From: Nonomuraea terrae
GTDB lineage: Bacteria > Actinomycetota > Actinomycetes > Streptosporangiales > Streptosporangiaceae
Reading direction: 5' to 3'
DNA: 64,000 nucleotides
Assembly: GCF_004348995.1 (NCBI RefSeq)
Contig: NZ_SMKQ01000017.1
Location: 1 to 64,000, forward strand
Made by a program: the position numbers and the translations under genes. Position 1 is the first letter of the stretch, and every line of letters starts with the position of its first letter. This document shows, piece by piece, positions 7,787 through 16,526 of the stretch. Below the pieces are notes generated by a model. It saw nothing but the letters and a program-made list of their open reading frames with translations. It ran no database searches and was not told the DNA's origin.

Positions 7787-8215
7787 ATGCCGACAGCCCG
7801 CGACAGAGCGGCGTTGAGCCGCCTGCATGACGCGACGAACAGCGGCGACGCTGAGCTCATCGCGAAGACGATCGACGAGGTCGCCGACCCGAACCTGATC
7901 TTCCACGCGCCGGTGCCGGCCGGCGCAAGCGGAGCACAGGCCCTCAAGCAGGTATGGACGATGCTCCTGCGCGCGTTCCCCGACATTCACGTCACGGTCG
8001 AAGATGTGATCACCGAGGGGGACAAAATCGTGTGCCGCAACACGGTCACGGGGACCCACCTGGGCGACTACATGGGCCTCCCGCCAACCGGCAAGTCGAT
8101 CACGTACAGCGAGATCTTCATCGTCCGCTTCGCGGACGGCCGCCTCGCCGAGGTCTGGGGCGTCGTCGACGTCGCCGCGCAGATGCGCCAACTCGGCCTG
8201 CTCGGTACGCCATAG
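7787..8215 (+). CDS. SnoaL-like / ester cyclase family protein
   Basis: This 142-residue protein has the NTF2-like fold pattern of SnoaL polyketide cyclases and related ester cyclases: FHAPVPAGASG, LKQVWTMLLRAFPDIHVTVE, CRNTVTGTHLGDYMGLPPTG, and the C-terminal FADGRLAEVWGVVD. Such small proteins bind hydrophobic ligands or act as domains and partners of ECF41 sigma factors. The ATG at 7787 has GAGGAGG seven bases upstream. It sits behind a predicted ECF41-type promoter. Confidence 0.85.
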   Translation: MPTARDRAALSRLHDATNSGDAELIAKTIDEVADPNLIFHAPVPAGASGAQALKQVWTMLLRAFPDIHVTVEDVITEGDKIVCRNTVTGTHLGDYMGLPPTGKSITYSEIFIVRFADGRLAEVWGVVDVAAQMRQLGLLGTP

Positions 8216-8244
8216 GCAGCGAGATCGCCAACGCGGCGGAGCTC

Positions 8245-8823
8245 CTAGGTCACCTCGAACCCCGCAAGTGAGATCTTCTCCAACGCGACGTCGCCGAAGG
8301 TGACGCCGAACAGCTCACGCATCGCATCGTCCCCGAGGCTCGTCGCCTCGTACGGGTCGGGCTCACCGTCGGCATCCAGGTACGGAGCCTCGAAGGGCAG
8401 CGGTTCGCCGACGAGTTCGGACACCCCGTCACTGCCGGAGGCGCTGAACGAGCGCCGCAAACCACCGTCGCCGTCCCAGATCGCGTACGCGAACCAGTCA
8501 CCCCCGCTGTGCGTCGCGACCAGGTAGGTCGTCCGGCCCGCGGCCTCGTTCAGGAAACGCCGGTCAAGTCCGGACGGCTCCACGAGGAACGCTTCCTCGG
8601 TGCACACGATGGCGAGGCCGGGCAGGCACGCCGCGTACACCCGGCCTTGTTCGGGCGAGGCCTGATGGAGCAAGGTGCCGTCCCCTGTCTCACTGATCCG
8701 CCGCCCAGGATGCAGCCGCCGGACGAGCGCACCGGTCGCCTCCCGATCAAGCGGCGGCGCAGCCGCCAGGATCGGCCGAGGGTCGCCCTCCGCGTACATC
8801 AGCATCCAGGCCTTGACCCCCAT
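8245..8823 (-). CDS. DUF6928-like hypothetical protein
   Basis: This 192-residue protein starts MGVKAWMLMYAEGDPRP and contains LVRRLHPGRRISETGDGTL, the Cys-containing VYAACLPGLAIVC, DWFAYAIWDGDG and GEPLPFEAPY. These correspond to the actinobacterial family I know as DUF6928. Function is unknown. There is no signal peptide or membrane segment. The ATG at 8821-8823 begins the conserved MG.K.W start. Confidence 0.65.
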   Translation of the reverse strand: MGVKAWMLMYAEGDPRPILAAAPPLDREATGALVRRLHPGRRISETGDGTLLHQASPEQGRVYAACLPGLAIVCTEEAFLVEPSGLDRRFLNEAAGRTTYLVATHSGGDWFAYAIWDGDGGLRRSFSASGSDGVSELVGEPLPFEAPYLDADGEPDPYEATSLGDDAMRELFGVTFGDVALEKISLAGFEVT

Positions 8824-9116
8824 CGGCACCCCTCTCGACCACGACATCCCGCCGACGGCACCCTAGAACCCGCCACCGACAGAACGTGGCGGAATCACCT
8901 TCAGTGCGAGGCGATCATGAAACCAATACCGATCAGAGCCAACGTCACGCCTTCGCCATCAGCACGGATGTCCTGGCCGATGACAAAGCAACCGCTCATC
9001 ACGGGACATTTGTGCGCAGCCCGAGCACGGACCAGGAGCCTGCCGCCTGGCGGAGATTCATGAATCGACGAGGGAACCGCACCGGGCCCGCTTCACGCCA
9101 AGCTGACCCGCCCGCC
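8824..9116. other. Intergenic stretch, no gene recognised
   Basis: About 290 bases between the DUF6928-like start and the GNAT stop. No reading frame here has both a plausible start and a recognisable product. Confidence 0.5.
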
Positions 9117-9560
9117 CTACGAAGACGGCCGGCGCACCATGAATACGTCCACCTCGTCCTCGGTCTCCACCGTGAATCCATACCGCTCGTACAACCGGCG
9201 CGCCGAACTGCCCTGCAACACGTTCAGCCGAACCACGGCGTCCTCGCGGTCGCACCCTTCCAACAACCTGCTCAGCACGGCAGAACCGATCCCCCTGCCC
9301 TGCCAGGACGGCTCCAGATAGAAATGCTCCAGCCAACAGGCGTGCTCCGCCGGCCGCAGCGCCACACACCCGGCCAAGGCGCCATCCACCTCGATCATCC
9401 ACGTGTGCTCCGGCGCGAACCCGTCCCGCAGCCGCTGCCGCACCCGCTGCTCGTCGTACCGCCCGAGCCGCTCAAGATCCGACCTCAGTACCACGGCGCG
9501 CAACTCGGCCACCGCCTCAACATCCGCCACCGAAGCCGCCCGAAGCCCCCAGTCCGCCAC
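9117..9560 (-). CDS. GNAT family N-acetyltransferase
   Basis: This 147-residue protein has the GNAT core: WLEHFYLEPSWQGRGIGSAV, including the acetyl-CoA pyrophosphate-binding Q-x-x-G-x-G segment (WQGRGIG), and the C-terminal ARRLYERYGFTVETEDEVDV. The acceptor is unknown. The frame is open for 70 more codons upstream, but similarity begins at WGLRAASVADVEAVAELR, so the GTG at 9558-9560 is chosen. It may be cotranscribed with the gene upstream at 9610. Confidence 0.85.
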   Translation of the reverse strand: MADWGLRAASVADVEAVAELRAVVLRSDLERLGRYDEQRVRQRLRDGFAPEHTWMIEVDGALAGCVALRPAEHACWLEHFYLEPSWQGRGIGSAVLSRLLEGCDREDAVVRLNVLQGSSARRLYERYGFTVETEDEVDVFMVRRPSS

Positions 9561-9609
9561 GATTGGGATGCTATCCCCCAGGATCGGCCCGCCGTCCGCT
9601 CCCCCGTGG

Positions 9610-10068
9610 TCAGATGGACATCCAGCAATAGAGACGGTGCCCCCGCCGCCTGGTCCGCGCTGCCAGGTCGCGCAAGTCATGAAGTGGTTGGTGGAGAAGG
9701 CGGGGATCGGCCAAACCACGGAACTCTTCCATCTGTGACCAAGGCTCAGCCACGGCAATGAGCCGCTCATCGGTAGCTGCCGCGAGAACCGCGGTGAACT
9801 CGTCGGCGATGGTGACCACGCCCTTCTCCCCGGACTCCTCGAACCTCACAGCAAAAACACCCTGGCGCTCAGCGATTTCGTCATAGGACTGGCCGACCAG
9901 CAATGCTTCCAGCTTGCCCAGCATCACGGACGGGTCGATGCCCTTGAGATCGATGTTGTCCTTCTGCTCTGCGCCCGGTGGCGGAAACGCCGGCCCGCCG
10001 ACCCAGTCGACAACGGCGGCAGCCTCCTCGTCCGTGGCTGCGCTGAAGTAGTCATACAGAACTCCCAC
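9610..10068 (-). CDS. Hypothetical protein (actinobacterial family, function unknown)
   Basis: This 152-residue soluble protein begins M(GTG)GVLYDYFSAATDEEAAA and has DLKGIDPSVMLGKLEALL, WSQMEEF and a C-terminal HDLRDLAARTRRRGHRLYCW. I recognise the pattern from unannotated actinobacterial proteins but no named function. The GTG at 10066-10068 is the only start preserving the conserved N-terminus. It lies 49 bases upstream of the GNAT gene on the same strand. Confidence 0.6.
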   Translation of the reverse strand: MGVLYDYFSAATDEEAAAVVDWVGGPAFPPPGAEQKDNIDLKGIDPSVMLGKLEALLVGQSYDEIAERQGVFAVRFEESGEKGVVTIADEFTAVLAAATDERLIAVAEPWSQMEEFRGLADPRLLHQPLHDLRDLAARTRRRGHRLYCWMSI

Positions 10069-10269
10069 GAGGGGAGAGTGTGCCAGGGATGTTTACTGGC
10101 GTAATGCACAGAGCGGGGCTCGGGGATGCACCACGTTCCGGCTGCCGCCGGGCCTGCGCCGCCGGCCTTCAGGACACCTGCCCGGCCCCGGGCGCCTGCC
10201 GTTATCTTTCTCCATGGGCACGGTGCCTGTCCGCGGCTTTGAATCAGCAGATCGGAGGTGCGGAGCGGA

Positions 10270-10992
10270 ATGACTTGTCAGCTCCAAGCGCTCTGCTTCG
10301 ATGCGCACGACCCGCCACGTCTCGCGCGCTTCTGGGCCGGCGTCCTGGGCTGGGAGACGGCCGACGACCCCCAGGACGGCGTCGCGCTCCTGCCGAGCGA
10401 TGACACCGGGTTCCGGATCCGATTCCTTCCGACCCAGGAGCAGAAGACCGGCCAGAACCAGATGCACTTCGATCTGACGAGCACGTCCCTCGATGACCAG
10501 CAGCAGACGGTGGCGAGGGCGCTCGGGCTCGGTGCCCGGCACATCGACATCGGTCAACGCCCGGAGGAGGGTCATGTCGTGCTCGCAGACCCTGAAGGCA
10601 ACGAGTTCTGCGTCATCGAGCCGGGCAACAACTTCCTCGCCGACTGCGGATTCATCGGAGCGCTCGCGTGCGACGGTTCGCAGGAGGTCGGGTACTTCTG
10701 GAGCGAAGCGCTGGGCTGGCCGTTGGTGTGGGATCAGAACCAAGAGACCGCGATTCGCTCGCCACACGGCGGCCCCAAGGTCACCTGGGGCGGTCCGCCA
10801 CTGATGCCGAAGACCGGGAAGTACCGGCTGCATTTCGATCTCGCTCCACCCGCCGGCGGTGATCAGCAGGCGGAGGTCGAGCGTCTCGTCTCCCTGGGGG
10901 CGACGCGCATCGACATCGGCCAGGGCGACGTCAGCTGGGTGGTCATGGCCGATCCCGACGGCCACGAGTTCTGCGTTCTGTCCCCGCGATAG
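10270..10992 (+). CDS. Two-domain VOC (glyoxalase-like) protein
   Basis: This 240-residue protein contains two tandem VOC domains. Domain 1 runs from LQALCFDAHDPPRLARFWAG to HVVLADPEGNEFCVIEPG; domain 2 runs from GSQEVGYFWSEALGWPL to SWVVMADPDGHEFCVLSP. Both carry the DP(E/D)G.EFCV signature. Such two-domain proteins bind a metal or hydrophobic ligand between domains. The ATG at 10270 is used rather than the GTG at 10258 because of its better spacing from GGAGG. Confidence 0.85.
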   Translation: MTCQLQALCFDAHDPPRLARFWAGVLGWETADDPQDGVALLPSDDTGFRIRFLPTQEQKTGQNQMHFDLTSTSLDDQQQTVARALGLGARHIDIGQRPEEGHVVLADPEGNEFCVIEPGNNFLADCGFIGALACDGSQEVGYFWSEALGWPLVWDQNQETAIRSPHGGPKVTWGGPPLMPKTGKYRLHFDLAPPAGGDQQAEVERLVSLGATRIDIGQGDVSWVVMADPDGHEFCVLSPR

Positions 10993-11174
10993 CAGGAACG
11001 GAGTCCGAGCAGCCCGGCAAGCGCATCGTCTCCGTGCCCGGTGCCTGATCTTCGTTCGGGACCCATGGGCGCTCGGCTCCGGCGTACGGGTCGCCGCCGC
11101 CGCGCCGACTCACCAGCATCCGCCTGAGTACGCATACTCATGCGCCGTTCTGGTGGCCTTCCTAGGCTTCGATC

Positions 11175-12272
11175 ATGTTGTCGAAGTTGGCCGCCACCGG
11201 CCTGTGGTTCGTGTGGGCAGCCGCCGCCGCGGCCGCAGCCATCGCCGGCCTCCGGCTGTGGCGGGCCGTCCGCGCGGCCGGCAACGACCGCTGGAAACTG
11301 GTGGCCCGCCAGTCGTCCGTCACCTACGGAAAGGTCATCGCCACCGGTGAGAACGATGCCTGGGCCTTCGGCTGGGACATCCTCGGCATCGCCGCCTGGC
11401 TCCCCGTCGTCGACGGCCCACACCGCATCACAGCTTTTCACTGGGACGGCGAGCGGTGGGAGAAAAGCGACTTCCCGGTTGGCGTCGGCAGCCTCGGCTC
11501 GGTTGCCGCGTCTGCTCCTTCCAACGTGTGGGCATCGGCCAGTGATCAGGACAGCAGCTACCTCCTGCGTTGGGACGGAAGCGCCTGGACGATCGTTCAT
11601 AAGCCGCACGGTGCGGGCGGGATCCTCGCGGTCACCGCTGACGACGACGTGTGGATCTTCGGCCGCTACAAGGCCTGGCACTACGACGGCGCCACGTGGA
11701 CGGAACAGAGCCTGTCCTTCTGCCCCTTCCGGGTCAGCGCCCGCTCCGCCTCCGACATCTGGGCCCTCGACGGCATCACCCGGTGCGTGCACCATTTCGA
11801 CGGCGGGGTCTGGACCCGAGACGACGTGACCCGGGTGCTCCCGAAGGCGCCGCCTCCGTCCGACGAGGTCCCGCCCGGCCCGCTCGTCCCCCGGCTGACC
11901 GCCGTCAACGCCGATCCGTCCGGCATCTGGATCACCGGGGAGATCGGGATGTCGTCGTTCCTGCTGTACCGGACCGGCTCTGGTTGGCGTAGCGAGCACA
12001 CCTCCGCGACGGCCGGCCGCATGGTCCGTGGCGTCCCGCCGGTCCCTGACGGCAGGGGCCGCCACTGGTTTCTCGGCTCCACCGATCTCAACGGTTCCGA
12101 TTCGGCCCTCGCCCACCGCGACCTCTACGGTCACTGGACCAGGGTTCCGGCCGGAGGCGAACTGACCTCGCTGTCGGCCGTCCCCGGCGGCCCGCTCCTG
12201 GCCACCGGACGGATCGGCAAGGCTTCGGGCGTCTTCGTGATGACCGCCCCGACAGCCTCCGAAACGCCGTGA
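11175..12272 (+). CDS. Membrane-anchored beta-propeller-like hypothetical protein
   Basis: This 365-residue protein has one N-terminal hydrophobic segment (about residues 6-27, very Ala-rich) and then a repeat region rich in W-x-x-x units: NDAWAFGWD, SNVWASASDQD, DDVWIFGRYKA, SDIWALDG, SGIWITGEIG. Each is followed by a strand such as HWDGERWEK or HYDGATWTE. This looks like a beta-propeller with DxW blades anchored outside the membrane. No enzyme motif is visible and the family is not recognised. Confidence 0.6.
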   Translation: MLSKLAATGLWFVWAAAAAAAAIAGLRLWRAVRAAGNDRWKLVARQSSVTYGKVIATGENDAWAFGWDILGIAAWLPVVDGPHRITAFHWDGERWEKSDFPVGVGSLGSVAASAPSNVWASASDQDSSYLLRWDGSAWTIVHKPHGAGGILAVTADDDVWIFGRYKAWHYDGATWTEQSLSFCPFRVSARSASDIWALDGITRCVHHFDGGVWTRDDVTRVLPKAPPPSDEVPPGPLVPRLTAVNADPSGIWITGEIGMSSFLLYRTGSGWRSEHTSATAGRMVRGVPPVPDGRGRHWFLGSTDLNGSDSALAHRDLYGHWTRVPAGGELTSLSAVPGGPLLATGRIGKASGVFVMTAPTASETP

Positions 12273-12388
12273 ATGACGGGCGGACAAGCACGGTGGCATG
12301 GGCTTGCGGGGCTGAGGCTGCGGACCACGATCCGGCATGAGCACCTCGTACGCTGTGGTCACGCCGGTCAACCCAACTGGAGCGCGCC

Positions 12389-12718
12389 ATGACCAGTTCA
12401 GCGGAACTCGAGCGAGAGAACGCGATAGTTCTGGATGCGGTTCAGGCATTATTGGGTCTCATTTCTCCTGAGGTCATCGCCGTGGCAGTCCGCGTGGAGA
12501 GGGATCGCATTGAATTGCGCTTCTGGGTTCGGCGCCGTACCAGCGAACTCGACGAGGACATCGCAGATGCGATTTTCGAGCTTGATGCTCTTCTCTCTGG
12601 AGAAGGTCCACTCATCGAGTCACGAATCCATGATGGGCCGCCTGATCCGACCATGCTGCGTTCGTACGGTCGGATGATCTATTGGGCGAAGTGCCAAGCA
12701 AGACCGTGCCGCCTGTAG
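12389..12718 (+). CDS. Small hypothetical protein
   Basis: This 109-residue protein has an acidic helical N-terminus (SAELERENAIVLDAVQALLG), a strand (AVAVRVERDRIELRFWVRRR) and an acidic middle, and ends YGRMIYWAKCQARPCRL. GC content and codon use are visibly lower than in the neighbours, suggesting transfer. The compact alpha/beta shape is like small immunity proteins but this is only a resemblance. ATG at 12389. Confidence 0.5.
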   Translation: MTSSAELERENAIVLDAVQALLGLISPEVIAVAVRVERDRIELRFWVRRRTSELDEDIADAIFELDALLSGEGPLIESRIHDGPPDPTMLRSYGRMIYWAKCQARPCRL

Positions 12719-12809
12719 CCCGCCCGTCCAGGATCAAGGCCGGCGATCGGTCACGCCACAATGATGCCTGCGGGGATTGACGGGACCCATGGTCCGTTCG
12801 TAGCGTTTC

Positions 12810-12817
12810 TTACGTAA
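12810..12817. promoter_or_regulatory. Short palindrome upstream of the MFS gene
   Basis: TTACGTAA is a perfect 8-bp palindrome ending ten bases before the annotated GTG of the MFS gene. It could be an operator or a -10 region if translation starts further downstream. Weak evidence. Confidence 0.3.
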
Positions 12818-12827
12818 TCCCGCCGAC

Positions 12828-14105
12828 GTGCCCAAGCATTTCCAATGCGACCGTGCCGGCCACGGATATTCCCCGCACATGCCAGAACCATGCCGACGCG
12901 ACACCGGCGAGGACAGTCTTATTGACGCCTCAGGAAGCCTACAACGAACTGGAGAACAGCGCGGAAATCGGCAGGCACGCCTAGCCGTAGCCCTGCTTTA
13001 TGTGATCATGAGCATGCCCATCGGCGGATGGGCTGCCCGAGTCCCCGACGTACGCCGACAGGTGGGCGCGGACGACGCTCTCTGGGGATTGGCCAACACC
13101 ATCCCGAGCGCCGGCAACATCATCGGGCTCTGCGCGATCGTCCTGCTGGCTGGGCGCGTCCGTAGCCGGCTGCTCGCCGTTGCGGGAGCCGGCCTCGTCC
13201 TTCTGACCGTGCCTTTGATGGCCTTGTCGACCAGCTTTCCCTCAGTGGTGCTCGGCCTGACGACGTGGGCCTTGGTCGCCCACATCATGGACATCCCCAT
13301 GGGCGCACTCGCGCTCGAAGTCCAACGCCGCTACCGCAGGCCTCTCATGGGCGGTTTCGATGCCTGTTTCGGAGCGGGGACGCTGATCGGCGGAGTCGCC
13401 GGGACGTTCTCGGCAGCCCTGGACGTGCGGCCGTGGATGCAGTTCGCCGTCACAAGCGGAGCGCTTGCACTGTGCTTGGCGGCGGTGGCTCGATGGCTGC
13501 CTGAGGACAGCAGCAAGGGAAACGGGACGCTCCGGATGTCGCTGCGGAAAAGGTTCAACCGCCGGATGCTCCCGATCACCGCCATGGCGTTCCTGTCCGG
13601 GTACGTGTCCGAGTCGGCGATCCTCTGGAACGCCATCTATGTGTCCGACACCATGGGTGCGGGCTCAGTCGCCGGAGGGATGTCCTACACCGCCGCCGCC
13701 ACCGCCGGCACCGTGGCGTTGCTGGCCGTGGACCGAGCCACGGCACGCCTCGGCATTGTCCGCGTCGTCCGGATGTCCACGCTGTTCGCGGCGGCGGGAT
13801 TCGGTGTCTGTCTCGTGATCAGCAGTCCCGTGGCGGCGGTCACCGGGTTCGTCCTGCTCGCGGTCGGGATGTCCTGCGTGAATCCGAGCGTCTACACGCT
13901 TGCCGGGAGCCAGGAGGGTCTGTCGTCGAGCGAGGGGGTCTCGATGGTGGAGATCGGTCAGATGCCGGGAGCCGCGATCGCTGCGCCGGCGATGATCGGC
14001 GCCTTGAGCGGCGCGATCGGGCTCCGCCTCGCCTTGGCATCCATCGTCATCGCGGTGTTGCTGCTCAGCGTGCTGGCGGGACGAGTCCGATACGCCGATG
14101 GCTAG
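12828..14105 (+). CDS. MFS transporter (YbjJ-like)
   Basis: This ~425-residue protein has about twelve hydrophobic segments starting at LAVALLYVIMSMPIGGWAAR, the arrangement of MFS exporters of the YbjJ/FsR-like group (MPIGGWAARVPDVRRQVG; MGGFDACFGAGTLIGG; NAIYVSDTMGAGSVAGG). Substrate is unknown. The start is uncertain: GTG 12828 gives a ~50-residue hydrophilic extension, and starts near 12879 or later would give a more typical length. The gene stands alone, convergent with nothing, and ends just before a truncated luciferase-like gene. Confidence 0.82.
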   Translation: MPKHFQCDRAGHGYSPHMPEPCRRDTGEDSLIDASGSLQRTGEQRGNRQARLAVALLYVIMSMPIGGWAARVPDVRRQVGADDALWGLANTIPSAGNIIGLCAIVLLAGRVRSRLLAVAGAGLVLLTVPLMALSTSFPSVVLGLTTWALVAHIMDIPMGALALEVQRRYRRPLMGGFDACFGAGTLIGGVAGTFSAALDVRPWMQFAVTSGALALCLAAVARWLPEDSSKGNGTLRMSLRKRFNRRMLPITAMAFLSGYVSESAILWNAIYVSDTMGAGSVAGGMSYTAAATAGTVALLAVDRATARLGIVRVVRMSTLFAAAGFGVCLVISSPVAAVTGFVLLAVGMSCVNPSVYTLAGSQEGLSSSEGVSMVEIGQMPGAAIAAPAMIGALSGAIGLRLALASIVIAVLLLSVLAGRVRYADG

Positions 14106-14274
14106 ACGCGCCCGGCGCGAGGCTTGAATGCGATTTGAAGCCCGACGAGCCATCAGGCGCGCAGGGCCACCGGCGGGTGGGACGCACGGGTCGCCACCAC
14201 CCGGCCTGCACTCGGTGATCGAGCACCTCCCACCGAGCAGTACACGGCCGTCACTACGCTTGACACACCCGGGG

Positions 14275-14523
14275 GTCAGTCTGCTCAGCGTCGGTTCTTC
14301 ACGATCGGCCTGGCGTGCGCGAGTCCGGGAGGTCGAGGATTTGGGGTACGACGTCCTGCAGGTGCCCGACCACCTCGGCATGGTGGCGCCGTTCCCGGCG
14401 CTGGTGGCTGCTGCCGATGTGACCAGCATGCGGCTGGCGACGTACGTGCTCAACGCCGTCGTGGTGAGCCCCGCCTACCTCGCCCGGGACGTGGCCGACA
14501 CATACCGGCTCACCGACGGCCGG
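14275..14523 (+). pseudogene. LLM-class (F420-dependent) oxidoreductase N-terminal fragment
   Basis: About 83 residues, including SLLSVGSSRSAWRARVREVE, DLGYDVLQVPDHLGM, PFPALVAAADVTSMRLATYV and VADTYRLTDGR, match the N-terminal quarter of luciferase-like F420-dependent oxidoreductases. The similarity stops exactly where a dispersed ~90-bp GC-rich repeat begins (14521). No start codon fits well either, so this is a remnant truncated at both sides. Confidence 0.75.
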
Positions 14524-14610
14524 CCCCCGGCCGCACGCCCGGACGGCGAACGGGCGGAGCCGGGGTACGGCGGCGCGGCGCGCCGCCGCTTGATACCCAC
14601 AAGAACTATT
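14521..14610. repeat. Dispersed ~90-bp hairpin-containing repeat, copy 1
   Basis: This segment aligns over its whole length with 43256-43350. Bases 14565-14596 are identical to 43304-43335 (32 of 32), including a GC-rich palindromic part (GGCGCGGCGCGCC-type). Both copies end AAGARCTATT. This copy sits exactly at the truncation point of the luciferase-like gene. It may be a MITE-like or REP-like element; no coding role is apparent. Confidence 0.65.
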
Positions 14611-14759
14611 AGCAGTGCCCCAGCTATGACTCGTGATCTTGCGGTGGCCCTAGCACGGCGATCACCCCGGAGCCGCAGCGCCCCGGCCCGAGGCATGACT
14701 CGTTCGCACTGGCAGACTGCGGCGAATGGCAGGTAGGGCAAGTAGATAGGGTCTACTCC

Positions 14760-15281
14760 ATGCGCGGCATGGTCACGATTCGCGAGGCGAGACCCGGCGA
14801 CGGGGACGTTCTCGGCGAGATCCACGCGACCTCCTGGGGCATCTCGCACGGCCCGTTGTGCACGCCCAAAGTGGCCGCCGCCGGGATCCAGGAGCGACGC
14901 ACCAAGTGGCACGCCATCCCGGACGAGGGCAACAACACGATCCTGCTCGCGCTCCTGGACGGTCGCCCCGGCGCCTTCGCCCGCTTCGGAGACTCCTCTT
15001 CCCGCTTCGGCCTGGCGGAGATCCACACCTTCTTTGCCCACCCGGACGTCTGGGGCAGCGGCCTCTCGGCGGTCTTGCTGACCGCCACCCTGGACCAGCT
15101 GCGGGACGCCGGATATGACCGCGTGCATCTGTGGACGCTCCGGGACTCAGCTCAGGCTCGCCGCTTCTACACCAAGAACGGCTTCACCGAGACCGGCAGG
15201 AGACACGACCACGACTTCGGCGAGGGCCCTGCTGTAGCCCTGATCGAGCTTGAACGAGCCATGCCCGGCCCTGACCTGTAA
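14760..15281 (+). CDS. GNAT family N-acetyltransferase
   Basis: This 173-residue GNAT protein starts MRGMVTIREARPGDGDVLGE. It has the central strand LAEIHTFFAHPDVWGSGLSA with the acetyl-CoA-binding W-G-S-G-L-S region (an R/Q-x-x-G-x-G/A variant) and the C-terminal SAQARRFYTKNGFTETGRR. The acceptor is unknown. It is the last intact gene before the outermost tRNA-derived att relic. ATG at 14760 or 14769; the first is taken. Confidence 0.85.
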   Translation: MRGMVTIREARPGDGDVLGEIHATSWGISHGPLCTPKVAAAGIQERRTKWHAIPDEGNNTILLALLDGRPGAFARFGDSSSRFGLAEIHTFFAHPDVWGSGLSAVLLTATLDQLRDAGYDRVHLWTLRDSAQARRFYTKNGFTETGRRHDHDFGEGPAVALIELERAMPGPDL

Positions 15282-15285
15282 CGAT

Positions 15286-15569
15286 CAGACCAGCCCCTTC
15301 AGCGCGCGGAAATCGAACCCGCTCATCACGAGTTCGGTCGCGGACATGCTTCCCGGCCTCGGCGGCGGAGACCCCCGCCGGTCTTCGTCCTCGAACCGAG
15401 AACAGCCCCAGAAACGATCAAGCGAGGGAGGGCCCACCCTGATCCGGCTTTCACAGTTGGAGCGGGTGACGGGAATCGAACCCGAACTGTCATCGGGAAT
15501 CTTGCCGGGCTGAGTCGAGAAGATGGGGGTGCAGGTCAAAGCAGGCCGAGTGACCGTGAGCCCCCTGAT
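15286..15569. other. Intergenic stretch with the outermost att relic
   Basis: This gap contains the decayed tRNA-Gly 3'-end copy at 15461. Downstream, GAGTGACCGTGAGCCCCC resembles the sequence after the att copies at 39.9, 41.2 and 42.2 kb (GAGTGACCGTGGTTG-type). No gene is visible. Confidence 0.55.
15461..15499 (-). repeat. Decayed attachment-site relic (tRNA-Gly 3' end), outermost copy
   Basis: AGCGGGTGACGGGAATCGAA is identical to the 3' end of the tRNA-Gly gene at 52968. The following bases (CCCGAACTGTCATCGGGAA) have several substitutions relative to the intact copies. The preceding CAGTTGG also matches the flank of the 42145 copy. It marks the far end of the tandem array. Confidence 0.7.
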
Positions 15570-16270
15570 TCACCGCTGATCGCCGCTCGTTGGCGAGTCG
15601 ACTCCGCGGGCCTGCGGTAGGCACGGCTGCACTACGCAGAGGGCTCGATCGACGATCAACAGGTTGAACCGGATGGTCTCGTCGTAGACGTGCAGTTCGA
15701 GGCGCTGTGCTGAGGTGGTGTCGAGTCGATCACGCAGCCTGGTCAACATGGTGATGTTGAGCGCCGTAAGAGTCGTCAGCCTGCTGTCGGTGTAGCCCTC
15801 TTCCGCTTCACGGGCTCGGATCGCCTTCCCCTGCGGATCGAGGAAGAGGCACCGGATCTTGGTGCCGGTGTCCAGAAGGCGCTTGAGCTGATGATCGGGA
15901 TAGCTCTGGCAGAGCACGTTGAGCGACAGGCCCGCCGCGTTGATCTCCTTCGCGCTGTCGAACAACGTCGATGCCGGAAACGCAGAGGTGAAAGCCGAGC
16001 GACTGCTGAACACAGCGGTCACGTCGGCCATCTGGGGCACGGCATCCATCGCGGTCTCAATGCCGGCGCATCGGGTTGTCTCCGGTTCCGTCCGGGGCGT
16101 GGGGACCTCGACGGTGCTCGTAGAGAACAGCTCGTGGGCCGACCTCCCGGGGAACATCGCCTCCAGGACACGGCAGTGGCCGGAGTACGGCAAACCCTTG
16201 AGCTCTCCGGACAACCAGAGGTGGAGTTGCGCGCGGCTCGGCCAGCCACCCTGCAAGGAGGGGTCCCCCT
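15570..16270 (-). pseudogene. DUF5919-type regulator, truncated second copy
   Basis: The predicted protein is closely related to the intact regulator at 44166-45035. Shared parts include GGWPSRAQLH, GLPYSGHCRVLEAMFPGRSA, PQMADVTAVFSSRSAF and RAREAEEGYTDS. It lacks the ~40 N-terminal residues (it begins at LQGGWPSRAQLH with no good start) and is cut after ARGVDSPT, where the intact protein continues for ~35 residues. It lies just inside the outermost att relic, as the intact copy lies inside the att copy at 42145, so it is the left-end remnant of an older sibling element. Confidence 0.8.
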
Positions 16271-16408
16271 CATGTTCGTGCGGTCGCGCACGCTCCTCCC
16301 CCGTCCGATCACCCGTGGGTAGCCAGAGCGCTGCGCCCTGGCCGCCTTAACGCTGGTGTCAACCTACGCGACACACGCGGGAACCCGATGATAGGCCGGA
16401 CTCTAGAT

Positions 16409-16426
16409 ATGGACTATGAAGTCCAT
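16409..16426. promoter_or_regulatory. Palindrome ATGGACT-4-AGTCCAT
   Basis: A perfect 7-bp inverted repeat with a 4-base centre, in the gap between the DUF5919 remnant and the DNA glycosylase stop. It shares TGGACTAT with the palindrome at 17235 (ATAGTCCA), suggesting one regulator for both sites. The regulator is not identified. Confidence 0.45.
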
Positions 16427-16526
16427 TAAGGGGCGCCCTGCGTCAGATCGACTCGGCAACGCGCACCAAGTCAGCGAGGCACAGGAATTTCCTCGTCGTC
16501 ATCAGCGCCGGTGAAATGACGCAGCA

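Noticed and set aside
5462-8215. 917-codon plus-strand frame across the methyltransferase and SDR genes
   Set aside because: Only its last 142 codons (from 7787) show a family match (SnoaL-like) with a ribosome site; the rest is antisense to real genes and rich in R/H/Q.
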